Part shown: positions 55,000 through 64,000 of the stretch, piece by piece
Position numbering within the stretch: the first letter of the stretch is position 1
How the letters are laid out: each line of letters starts with the position of its first letter
Assembly: GCA_027475525.1 (NCBI GenBank)
Contig: JAMWFC010000005.1
Location: forward strand, 620,001 to 684,000
Reading direction: 5' to 3'
Length of the DNA stretch: 64,000 nt
Source: Macrolepiota albuminosa
Lineage: Eukaryota > Basidiomycota > Agaricomycetes > Agaricales > Agaricaceae
Program-made: the position numbers and the translations under genes
Notes under the pieces: generated by a model
Told to the model about the DNA's origin: nothing
Seen by the model: only the letters and a program-made list of their open reading frames with translations
The model's database searches: none

Positions 55000-56808
55000 A
55001 ACTTTGGGCATCATCACTGTCCCTTCTCTCAAAAAAACACTCAGGGTTCAAAGCATTTGCTGCTGCATTCAGTCAGGTTCTACTGGTTCCAGATGAATCA
55101 GATGTTGCTGTTGTTTCTGCCATATATAAACAGCATGGAATTGACTAGACTTATGCCTTTCAATCTGATTCAGACAAAATTAAAAGACGTGCACAGCAAT
55201 ACTGTCCACCACCTGAAAGACTAGTGCCTGATCTTCAAAGCCTCTTTGAAAGTTGGAGAGGTGTCAAATGCTCTAGCAATCCTCTACACCCTCCTTTTTT
55301 TTCAAAGAGGCCAAAGATCAAGCAGCACTTATCATTAAACTTGCTGAATGTGGATTACTATCTGATCCACCTGGCTATTTCTTTATTGTCTTATTGGTAG
55401 AGATCATGATTGCCTTCCTGTGTATCACTCTTTGCGAGGAATGAATCCTATTGAAGGTGGCATTCACATGCCTCTTCGACAGACATTTGGAGCTCTCCAA
55501 GCCTTCCCAGAACTTGCTGATTGTCTGTTGGCCTTGATCTTACACAGGAGAAATATCACAGTAAGTAGAGCACCAGCCCTAATAAGCTAGCTTGTGTTGA
55601 TATTAACTAGGTTGGATGGTTCAATCGCACTGGGAAAAAATACAGAAGTTTTGACACTTGAATTATAGATGAGATAGTTGAACTTGCTGCCAAGTTGGGT
55701 ATTGAGCCATCCTTCCCTATCCCCTCAATTCTTGGCACTCACATTGTAACAGATGAAACAACAGGTATCATCAAAATACCAAAATCCATGACTTCAAGTT
55801 ACAGCATGCATCACATCGAAAAGCCTATTCAAACTGGCACTCCTTACTATTAAGATGTGCCAGTGCACTTGATAACCCACCTATCAACAGCTCGGATCAA
55901 TGTCTATGAGTATCTGCAACAGTGCCAACAAACCTTGCATGCAGTAACACCAGTTCACACTTCAGCCAAGTACAGTCTCTTCAATGAGCTTCTTGCCACA
56001 GGTGAATTCACTATCCAGGGTTCACATGCACCAGTTGCAAACCAGACAGCAAAGACAATCAATTTTGAAAAGCTTGCGAGACAATGGAACAAAATTGTAC
56101 ATGAACGGTCCAACAAAAAACTATATTACAAAATTCTCCAACAACTGGAATGGCACCACAAAGTTTGGGCAGCCTACCGAGCCGAAAAGGCCACATTGTT
56201 ACAGAGTATGACAGCAAGAAGGCTATATTCGACTTACTCAATGATCCTACTCACCAATCCTGAATTTTACCAGCTCTGGCCCTCCCTGGATCTAACCAAT
56301 TACAATCACCATCTCTGAACAAGGAAAAAGGGGAAAAAAGGGTCCAAAATGAGAGTAAGTATTGTCTATCATTGGTGTCAAGATGATATTGACGTGTTAG
56401 TAGTGTTCATGCATTCAGTCACAGAAATGACTACTTACCAACAAGATGAACCTGCTCAAGATGTGCCTATAGTATCCACAGTTGTTGAAGAACATTTCAC
56501 GAACGCTGCTTCACAAAGGGAGTCAACACCACCAGTTACAACTTCTATCCCAGTCATTGGCACTGAACCACCCATAATTGACCTCCCTGCAGCTCAAAAT
56601 ATAGCTAGCTCCAGTTCCCAGACAACTACCTCCAATATTCTGTCGGATCCATCAGCTGCCAAGAAGAAACGACGGCACAAGAGGTGTGCAGCATGCAGAG
56701 ATCACAGCTGTCCACGTGCCGAAAATTGCAGAGGCTCTGGAGGTGCAAAACATTGTTCTTGCACAAATCATGGTGGCCCGCTACATCAACGAAAGCGGAT
56801 GAAGCTCT
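55000..56808 (+). pseudogene. Decayed member of a repeated Agaricomycete gene family, Cys-rich C-terminus
   Basis: Protein segments in order: KHSGFKAFAAAFSQVLLVPDES (55036), PPPERLVPDLQSLFESW (55210), the GMNPIEGGIHMPLRQTFGAL segment (55440), an intron with donor GTAAGT (55561) and acceptor AACTAG, VGWFNRTGKKY (55612), then PVHLITHLSTARI (55860) and a long helical region to 56318. The C-terminal exon(s) to 56808 end in a cysteine cluster C-X2-C-X4-C-X5-C-X8-C-X-C (about 56690-56765). From memory this set of segments recurs in many multi-copy mushroom proteins of unknown function that behave like transposon genes. TAG at about 55147 (for Trp), TGA near 55660 and frame changes near 55390 mark decay. 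Confidence 0.5.
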
Positions 56809-56859
56809 AAAATGACAGTCTTAGCCCTAGTACTTAGTAGTAGCAAACAATAAGTTGAA

Positions 56860-57960
56860 CTTACATTTTGTGGTATCAACGGAAGAACATAACAGGTAGA
56901 AGGTCGGATATAGATGAGCAAACTAGAGAGCAAAGTAGGCAGTAGGCGTTGCTTGGTTGGAGACGACGTCGAACAGCCGTCAAACAGCTGACAATGCCAA
57001 GACAATAGCAAGTTCCGAGCAAAACAGTGGTACTACAATACAGGTTTGAACCTTGGACTTGGCAGAGAAACAAAACGAAAGAGCTGATGATAAAAATCTG
57101 AGACTACATAGCCAGATGTAATTCATATCCATAGCAAGGTCACGAGGCCCACATAACCAACTTGAAAAACTTGATTTCATCGACGGACATAACCTATGAG
57201 CCCGATCGTACGCCAACACCGTGGTGATCGAACCAAACAAGGCTGCACGATCCCCCTCCGCTAACGAAGGGAAGATGTTTTACCAACTTGCCAGGCATAA
57301 TATTCGACCGTCCCAGCAAACGAAGACGGACTGTAAACGCACCAATACCACTACCAATGGTTCCACCAATCTCGGTGATGAGAACAACAGCAGTGCACAT
57401 CGCGATGTCGGCGTGGGGCACCGGCGCTTGAGCGGCGACTTGAGATGCAACAGCAGCGAAGCCTCCACCGATGCCCTGGAGCAGCTGTGTCCAGGCACCG
57501 AGACAGTTCAACACCGAGTATGCGGATTCCTAAACCGACGATGAGGAGCCACTGAAGAGATGCTTGAGTTGATGCAAGGATACTTATAAGTACGACACGT
57601 CTTGAACCGGCGCATGAAGCGCATGGAAATACCCGCAACGATATCCAAAACGGTCAGGGCGACGGATTGAACCTGGGTAAAGTATGTTGTGTTGACATAC
57701 CAAGTTTGTGTAAAAAACTGCGGATCAAGACGCTACTCTGCAAAGAGACAGATGAGTCAATCGATGCATGGTGCCTAGTGCTCACCTGTGCAGCGATGGT
57801 GGTAGTGAGAGTGCGAGGGATGGACAGAAAAACTTTATCCCCTCGACCCTACTGTCCTCGGCGAGCATTGTTAGGAATCGATCCATCGATCAAACACCAC
57901 ATCACACTCCCTCGTTCAATATCACACTCCTTTGTATCCGGCCCTGGCCACTAGCGACAT
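56860..57960 (-). pseudogene. Siderophore-iron MFS transporter relic (C-terminal half)
   Basis: Minus-strand remnant of a fungal siderophore-iron transporter of the major facilitator superfamily, which imports ferric siderophores. Recognisable pieces: QSVALTVLDIVAGISMRF (about 57660), GLGIRILGV, QGIGGGFAAVASQVAAQAPVPHADIAM (57480-57390), TEIGGTIGSGI and IMPGKLVKHLPFVS (57370-57270), then FGSITTVLAY (57240) and a final hydrophobic segment. The frame shifts several times and the N-terminal half with the first six membrane helices is missing, so it is not functional unless spliced in an unexpected way. Confidence 0.65.
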
Positions 57961-57999
57961 ACGAGACATTCACAATGGCCATTGTCCACACACGATACA

Positions 58000-58414
58000 T
58001 ATATATATAGGATAGAACATACAGCACCCTCAGTCATTTGTACGGGACTGAGGGTGAGTTACCATAATAACCTTATTTACGCACTATACTTACCACTCCA
58101 GTAGATCTATAGCTAATATCGATCTACTTAGGTACAGTAACAATACAGTCATTTGTACGGGACTGATGATCTATAGTCAATATCGATCTACTTAGTGACA
58201 TCCGCCTGTCTGGAATTCTAACAAGCATCTGCCAAACTTTGGCGCTATGCCGAGAACGGTCTCAAGTGTCCATGACGAGTCTCGGATACTTGTCACGCAG
58301 AGGCCTCCTGTAATGCTCCGTACCCCCCGTCGAACACTTCCGCATCATTTGGCAGCTTGAACTTTGTATGCACATTCTGAGAATTATCATTATGTCTGTC
58401 TAATTATATGTCCA
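58000..58414. other. Short degenerate repeats, no gene
   Basis: CAGTCATTTGTACGGGACTGA occurs at 58031 and 58147, and a GATCTATAG...TATCGATCTACTTAG block at about 58104 and 58168, with small differences, so this is an old duplication rather than the 77-bp artefact. The rest is probably the 3' end of the deaminase gene. Confidence 0.5.
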
Positions 58415-59692
58415 TTAGAATCTCATCTGATAGATTCTTTCATCAGCTGCGGCAAGCTCCTTGTCAAATAATACTTTCACTTCGCTTCCGACGCAAGTGA
58501 CCACAACTTCGCAGAAACGACGAAGTGTACCTGGATCGATACCTCGTAGAGGCAGATCCTTATTGTCGTAAGGAATCCTCCAGTCGAAGCGTGCTACACA
58601 GTTACTCGAGATGTTTTCCCACATTGTCACATCGGCATCTTGGCTATAGGTCCAAGTGGTTTCCCAATTCGTACCAAGAACAGAATTGAACTCCCTCCTC
58701 CAACATGTACATGCCAGACAACTGGTCTTGTTGCTCCCAATGAGCAGTTCTGATTCCTCCTGCAAATGTCGCAGACCAACATTCTCGGATACATAGAGAA
58801 TCAAACTAACTTCTGCGTGGACGTGTGGAGTGACTGTGATGGGTCTCGACCATCTACAACACACCATTATTTGGTTTCTAAGGTCTTCGGGAGTCGACCC
58901 GAATTTCCCAGAAGTCACGATCGGGAATCGACCCAGGATTGTTTCCAGATCCAGTGTAAGAGCTGTACCACCCAATTCGATAGCGGGAATCCAGGTAATG
59001 TCGATATATTTCCCATGCTTCTTCCAGAATTTAATGAGTAGTCCGACACGGAGATATTGGGCCATTTTGTCAAGGCGTCGTTGCAGACGACAAACAAGTC
59101 GGTCATGATACCTATAAGAAAAGGGAACATCGTAGGCATCTAGCACTCTTCGGGAGATTACAACAAGCTCCTTAAAAGTGCTTATCGCGTTTTCGGAATC
59201 ATCGAAAGTGAATGGAGGTTGGGAGGTTAAAATGATGCTCTTCAGTCGATTGACAGGGTCTTCTGTATCATCGGATTTGTTGAATATTCTGCGTTCCATA
59301 TTCAGGGATGTTTTCAGGGAGTCGCGAAGATGACGAATCCGCTTATTGACGCTCGCCTGGCTATACGTAGCAAGAAAAGGGATCATACTCTCGAAGCCCT
59401 GAGCCTGTCTCAAGTCGTCAAAGAATGCTTTCGCGACGATGGCATCAGTTTGACTGTCAGAGGGCGGACTCTTTGCTATGTAGAGTTTGCCTTCTTTCTC
59501 CCACCAGAACGTGGCAAGAGTGGGATTTGATTCACCAGTGGCCAAAAACAGAGCCACTATGTCGAGCAGGCGTGCCTTAAGAGGAGAATTCATGCGTTGG
59601 TAAAGCCTCGGGGGCGATCTCCTACGCAAGTAGTACAGATCCTCCTCAAGACGAAACTGAATTTGCGTGATGGGCTCTGATGGAGAAGACAT
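58415..59692 (-). CDS. OTT_1508-like zinc deaminase family protein (copy 2)
   Basis: Single-exon gene of 425 residues, clearly paralogous to 7350-8615 along its whole length. The zinc site is intact: HAE at about residue 292, then GSNKTSCLACTC about 30 residues later. There are no stops or frameshifts, and it sits in a host gene island, so this copy is the better candidate for a working gene. It is transcribed divergently from COX20; the two ATGs are 94 bp apart, so they probably share a promoter region. Biochemical substrate unknown; the fold suggests deamination of a nucleobase or nucleotide. Confidence 0.85.
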   Translation of the reverse strand: MSSPSEPITQIQFRLEEDLYYLRRRSPPRLYQRMNSPLKARLLDIVALFLATGESNPTLATFWWEKEGKLYIAKSPPSDSQTDAIVAKAFFDDLRQAQGFESMIPFLATYSQASVNKRIRHLRDSLKTSLNMERRIFNKSDDTEDPVNRLKSIILTSQPPFTFDDSENAISTFKELVVISRRVLDAYDVPFSYRYHDRLVCRLQRRLDKMAQYLRVGLLIKFWKKHGKYIDITWIPAIELGGTALTLDLETILGRFPIVTSGKFGSTPEDLRNQIMVCCRWSRPITVTPHVHAEVSLILYVSENVGLRHLQEESELLIGSNKTSCLACTCWRREFNSVLGTNWETTWTYSQDADVTMWENISSNCVARFDWRIPYDNKDLPLRGIDPGTLRRFCEVVVTCVGSEVKVLFDKELAAADERIYQMRF

Positions 59693-59786
59693 TGGGCATG
59701 GAGAGAGTAGAACGATTTCAACTCCGATTCGGTGGCGTGGTTATGTAAGATAAGACGTGCACGTGCGGTTACTAAGCGGGCCCTGG

Positions 59787-60256
59787 ATGTCATCCTCAAA
59801 CGTGCCGTCTGGCTCGTCTATTCCACCCCCGCCCTCAAAGCTACCTCCTCCTACTGGAAACTGGTTCGTAGATGCATATCAGAGCATCGCTCATATTGGA
59901 GATGTCCCTTGCGCACGGAACAGTCTGTTGGGTGGAATAGCGAGTGGCTTGGGGATCGGTATCGTTCGGGCGATGTCTGCATGTGCGTCCCATTTAGTTG
60001 GCCTTTTAAAATATCTCAGATTGAGTCCCCTTCAGCTGCTTTCGTGGCGGGGAACTGGGCGTGCGCTACGTTTGTTCTTATATCTCTCGGATCCTTGTGC
60101 GTCTTACTATCCTCAAATTTATTTCATACCTCAACACCCTTCACGAATAGCCAATTGTGCCGAAATAAATTAGCAAAGGAACGAGAGTCAGTGACGCGAG
60201 TCATCGAGAGCATGCCTCGTCGCGTGGTGAAACAGGCTGATGATCAGCACTCATGA
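59787..60256 (+). CDS. COX20: COX20, cytochrome c oxidase assembly factor
   Basis: Three exons: 59787-59982, 60036-60096 and 60151-60256, with donors GTGCGT and GTGCGT, acceptors TTCAG and AATAG, and phases that fit to give 120 residues. The product matches Cox20: HIGDVPCARNSLLGGIASGLGIGIVR (first membrane segment), then a second membrane segment after the first intron (FVAGNWACATFVLISLGS), then a charged C-terminal helix (RNKLAKERESV). Cox20 is an inner mitochondrial membrane chaperone that handles newly made Cox2 for complex IV. Tail-to-tail with the phosphatase gene, 60 bp between stops. No defects seen. Confidence 0.88.
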
Positions 60257-60531
60257 ACGACGTCCGCCTGAGCACTATCCTGATAAGCATCTAAGAATAC
60301 AGCACACTAATAATAATCATCTCCATTCTGATTCCCATACCTCCTTGTCCCAGTTCTCGACGAGGTCAGGATCGTCCTGCGATGGTGCTTAACTAAACTT
60401 ACAACATTAACATATGCAATCCCTTACTCACTTTATATTTTTCTTGGAACCGCGTGAATCCATCACGCAGAACAACAACCTCGTATGGAATATCCTTTCC
60501 ATACAAAACGTTTCCTCGTGTCTCTTGGTAG

Positions 60532-61470
60532 TGATACGTCTGCCTCACACATGAGGCAGACAATAAGAGTCGAAATACAGTCCCAATATACCCAAAAAGC
60601 GCTGAAAACCGTAAGCGCAGTCGAAAACTGTAGACACGGGCAGACTCACCTGAAAAACCCAACCCCGAACTTACGAAAACTAGCCAGTCTCAGCCAGCGT
60701 AGCAGTAAACGCGCGGTAACCAGGCAAGTAATCAACGATTGATCAAATCAGGGATAGCCGAAGAAGTGGCAGTGCTCGGCAAAAGCCAAGATCTCGGCAT
60801 CATCTCCGAAATTGGCACTGCCACCACTTCATCCCGTCACTCTATACTTTGCGCGCCTTCATCGTAACTCCTCTCCGCGAAGGCAGCCCACCGCAACCAC
60901 GAAACAACGACCAAGCAAGCCTGAGAGAAGGAGAAGAATACGGAGGGACGAAAAGACAAGACGAGAAAGGGGTAGGATAGCAGAGGAGGAAGGATTAGCC
61001 GTAAAAAGGGCGTACACGCGCACCAGGAAACGGAGAAACCTTTAGCCACCAAACCCGGGCTCGGCAACACCCTAACCGACTGCCTGGGCCTCGAACCGAC
61101 AACGAAACACACGGAATATGTGTGGTCCGTGCGTAGAAGAGAGGAGTATAAAAGGAGGGGGAAAACGGGGGAGTCGGGCAAGCAATCACCTTGCCACGGC
61201 TCGGAGTCCCCAGGGAGTGGACATCTTAGGCCTTACGCATATCGATTCGCTTCGGGCTCAGTAATAATACTATTTTGACCCATTTTCGAGTGTGAACTTA
61301 AGTTTTACATTCAAATAAATCAATTAAAAATTATAACATTATTACAACGTGTGCGCGCGTGTAACTAAAACCCCCCAGAACTTCGTGAACTGGAGTTTTA
61401 TATTTAAACTAAGTCTTGTTCAATTTCACTTGAACAACTTAAAATAAGTTAAAACTTACATTTCGCATCA
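60532..61470 (+). repeat. Solo LTR of the Z family (939 bp) in exon 4 of the phosphatase gene
   Basis: Starts TGATACG and ends CGCATCA, homologous to 4972-5941, flanked by GTAG on both sides (60528-60531 and 61471-61474). It lies antisense to the host gene and carries a TATA box at 61147-61153. It arose by insertion of a full element and LTR-LTR recombination, or the element was lost in assembly. Confidence 0.92.
61147..61153 (+). promoter_or_regulatory. TATA box in the solo Z LTR
   Basis: TATAAAA at the place conserved with the LTR at 4972-5941. Transcription from it would run rightwards, antisense to the phosphatase exons 1-3. Confidence 0.6.
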
Positions 61471-61917
61471 GTAGATCTGTAACGAATGTGTGAACGACCT
61501 CGACCATATCTAAAGAGCTGGATAGGCTCATACCCGTGCAGCTTTAGGTCCACTGTTGTGGAGGAAGGAGGTCGCGCGAGAATGTGTAGGTATCAATACA
61601 TGATACATTGATCTGTAAAATCTGAGTAACGACGCACCGAACTTGTGACAATGCACAGTGAAAGATGACGAGTGGGATGTCTTTGGTATCCTTTACAAGC
61701 TCATCTACACTGGTGAGGAAATCTCGAGAGGGCTTGTTAATAGCACCCTTGATGTTTCCCCCTTGGTAATCGTCATCGCGAACGTCAACAACAACGAAAT
61801 CTTTCATCTGAGTTGAGGTTTTGATCCTGTCTGCGAGTTCCTGGAATATGTGAGCCTGGTCAAGTAGGTGCAATGCGCGGGGAAGAAACATTTTACTTCG
61901 CGAGCGATGTACTTCAT

Positions 61918-63100
61918 GACGGAAGAAGGGAAATGGAAGGAGACGCGTCTAGATGATAGCAGATTAAGGAAAGAAAAGCAAGTCCTTAATCTGATCATAT
62001 GTACTACCAACTGATCACACTTATCCAACCGGTGATAATCGTTATAGCCTTAAAACCACGGTCATTGCATGTGATGCATCTATATTTCTGCCCGATGCGA
62101 GTCATGATTTGTGATCTCTTTATTTCCACTCAATGTCAGAAGGCTATTGTCAAAATGCCATGTTTAACAGACTATCGCCAAACAAATCGATAACTCCTTA
62201 TCATAATGTGCAAAGGGTTTGTGATGTGCCAATCGCATTTTGCAAGATACCTTGCTCCGTTTCCCTTGATAAACATGGGTCAGGTTGTTCTCATGTCAAT
62301 CGCAAGTGTTCCGAACAAAATCTCTTGAAGTGCAAATGTCCGCTTGGGCAGGACCCACAGAGAATTTCATCTTTCACGATTATCAATGTCACTAACGTTG
62401 AATATCGACATAGACAAGATAGGTCACAGTCAGGACACATAGTGATCAATGAATTAGTATCAGCCCTTGATAGAGGACGACAGTTGACAAAATAGATATG
62501 AAAAGATTCCGTAAGGGAGTTTGTTGTGGAATCGTGTTAGGGTTGGGCATGGAATCGCGGCACCTTTGTTGACCGTAAACTTCTTCAGAGAAATACTCCG
62601 CGGTCGACGAAAGAAGGAATATACAGAGTCTCAAGCGAAAACTCCGGTGGATATAGCGAGCGACAAGGCGTAATTAACGCTGACCTAGTCCAGCCCAGAG
62701 ACACAGGCCCTGAGGTTCATAAGACACATGCATCGTCACTATAACTCCAGGAAACACCTTGAGAAACGGATTGTGCATGTCATTGTCAGACGATGGGAAG
62801 ATCACAGACTGTCCTGTATGGACAGACCAAGCTCATATTCGACAGTCCTCGCCCGCGGCGAAGGGGAAGTCATAGGTGGGATCCACGGTTGATTCCACGC
62901 CTTTGAGTGTAGGAATTATAGTGTCCTTGGTACTGCGCAAGTGTGATGCCTTTCACGGGTGAAACGAGAGTCAAAGGTCATCAACTGCAGCAAAAGGAAG
63001 TATGTAGAGCAAAGAACGTACTTTGTCGTTCATGTAGCTGGTGAGTAGCTGCCACTCGACCAACATTTTCAAATGCAAGACGCTTGTACATCGTTGATTA
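61918..63100. other. Region without a confident gene
   Basis: The first few hundred bases should hold the phosphatase promoter. A plus-strand frame at 62133-62495 is Cys/Lys-rich but unsupported by a start context or family. Nothing else recognised. Confidence 0.4.
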
Positions 63101-63103
63101 AGG

Positions 63104-63677
63104 AAGCGGACATTGGAGAATTTCTGACCACGTTTGCCGAGACCCTTGTCAAATCACATAATGTTTCTGTTAAGGCACTCGGCAAAGATTGTGGTCTGAT
63201 CACTTCTCTCGTTATCTGGTCAGAAATAGGTTGAAACATACACCGTGTTACTGCACCGCGAAAACGTCATTGTGCGTTTCCAAATCTTGCACTGGAAAAG
63301 TGTCGATGTCCGCGCAAGTAGACCGCTTTCTTTGACACTCCTTTAGGTATGACCGTGAGATTAAGACTCACTAGAAGAAGTCAAAGTACCTAGTACTAAG
63401 GAGGCCTCTTCCAGGTGGGAAGATCAGATGTCGTGCATTTCATTCGGGCTCGAGTGATATTCGTCTATTCGGATTTTAGATGTGAAATTGATCGTGATCA
63501 TGAGTTGGTTCACTTACCCCGTCATATTGATATCCTGAACAACTATCTTTGCAGACGGACCAAAGGATAAGGCACTTGGTATAAAAAACGAGTTGATGTC
63601 GAAAGCAGCAAAAGAACCTTCTGACATGCAACGAGCGCCAGATGTACTAATTGAGGACCTACTCTTTCACAATTAGG
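63104..63677 (+). CDS. Possible exons of an unrecognised plus-strand gene
   Basis: A segment from about 63104 reads EADIGEFLTTFAETLVKSH...GLITSLVIW and is preceded by an acceptor-like GATTAAG; a second from about 63554 (after CTTTGCAG) reads DGPKDKALGIKNEL...IEDLLFHN and ends at a stop at 63675-63677. Both look protein-like; the connection between them and the upstream exons are not resolved. Family unknown. Confidence 0.3.
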
Positions 63678-64000
63678 ACAAGACATCTATTAATAGTTTT
63701 TTTTACAAACTTCCGCTTCAGGTTGTAGGTTGACATCAGCCTGGAGGAGACTAGTGTCACGCTCTACATTGGAGTATAACCATCCTTGACTGTCGCCGAT
63801 GAAGTGGTGGGTAACCTCGTGAAAAATTCTCTATGCGACCAAAAACTGGAACGAATAATTTATGCACACATGTTGTATTGATGTATTGAGAACGGACGAA
63901 ATCGCTGCATTTGAGAGGCCTGGTATCTTTCATTGGTGCAATGGGATATCCGAGCTTTTTCATTCAAGTGCCATGAAGAAAGTCGCCGACGTTCGTGAGA
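63678..64000 (-). other. Possible start of an unrecognised minus-strand gene
   Basis: A minus-strand frame from ATG 63963 (MKKLGYPIAPMKDTRPLKC) to 63757, with an alternative frame continuing after it. No domain recognised; it overlaps the 3' neighbourhood of the plus-strand exons, so at most one interpretation is likely to be right here. Confidence 0.25.

Larger units (their letters stand above)
60317..61917 (-). pseudogene. Ych1/Ibp1-like Cdc25-type phosphatase gene, split by a solo LTR
   Basis: Exons on the minus strand: 61917-61897, 61840-61638, 61552-61534, then exon 4 as 61476-61471 plus 60527-60432, and 60376-60317. Without the LTR and one copy of the GTAG duplication, all phases fit and give 134 residues, the usual size for this family. 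Rhodanese/Cdc25 fold with VVDVRDDDYQGGNIKGA and the CX5R catalytic loop HCALSQVR (C69, R75), followed by GPKAARIY. Members act as small protein-tyrosine phosphatases or arsenate reductase-like enzymes. The LTR interrupts the coding sequence directly after the RIY codons, so this allele should be null or truncated. It could be annotated as functional by mistake if the LTR were called an intron. Confidence 0.88.

Noticed and set aside
58031..58195. Another 77-bp artefact
   Set aside because: The repeated blocks are 116 and about 64 bp apart and differ in sequence, so this is an older natural duplication.
1..64000. CRISPR array, rRNA genes or bacterial-type operons
   Set aside because: No regularly spaced repeats with unique spacers, no rRNA-like sequence, and gene structure is eukaryotic.

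Overview
The window looks like a repeat-rich stretch of a basidiomycete nuclear genome, most likely an Agaricomycete. Evidence: genes with many short GT-AG introns of about 50 bp, a COX20 gene and a small Cdc25/Ych1-type phosphatase gene with fungal exon structure, fungal OTT_1508-like deaminases, and many Ty3/gypsy elements of mushroom-type lineages. I cannot name a species. Roughly three quarters of the window is mobile DNA.

Layout. (A) 1-809 is an exact partial copy of 33139-33947, then a 100-N gap. (B) 910-5941 is the 3' half of a plus-strand Ty3/gypsy element, here called Z: integrase, a multi-exon gene on the opposite strand, a polypurine tract and a 970-bp LTR. (C) 7350-8615 is an OTT_1508-like deaminase gene. 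(D) 8.6-11.3 kb holds degenerate repeats and a Helitron helicase relic. (E) 11.36-18.64 kb holds two gypsy relics of one family (element C): an inverted gag fragment and a 3'-truncated plus-strand copy. (F) 18.64-24.67 kb is a minus-strand chromodomain gypsy relic (G2) with an extra ORF after pol (ORF-E), split by a solo LTR of the L family. (G) 24.67-49.94 kb is a related element (G1: gag, protease, RT, RNase H, integrase, chromodomain, ORF-E), with a 13.7-kb element L nested in its pol (31636-45377, 4-bp target duplication CCGT). L has LTRs, PBS, gag-protease, pol and PPT, plus three intron-containing genes on the opposite strand between pol and its 3' LTR; one encodes a Zn2Cys6-like cysteine cluster. 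(H) 50-58 kb holds a hypothetical gene with an LPPLF repeat array, tRNA-derived SINE-like units, a decayed repeated-family gene and a siderophore-transporter relic. (I) 58.4-62 kb is a host gene island: a second OTT_1508-like deaminase (-), COX20 (+) and a Ych1-like phosphatase (-) whose fourth exon is split by a solo LTR of the Z family.

Three themes tie the window together. First, Z and L, whose integrases are related, each carry intron-containing genes antisense to pol, just upstream of the 3' LTR. This is the best candidate for an under-described system: accessory genes carried by LTR retrotransposons whose introns survive because the element RNA is copied from the other strand. Second, nearly all in-frame stops in the elements are CGA to TGA or CAG to TAG, the trace of C-to-T change mostly at CpG. 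Third, eleven exact or near-exact 77-bp direct duplications occur, one of them across a 100-N gap. They look like unmerged k-mer overlaps from a short-read assembly rather than biology, and because 77 is not a multiple of three they create artificial frameshifts.
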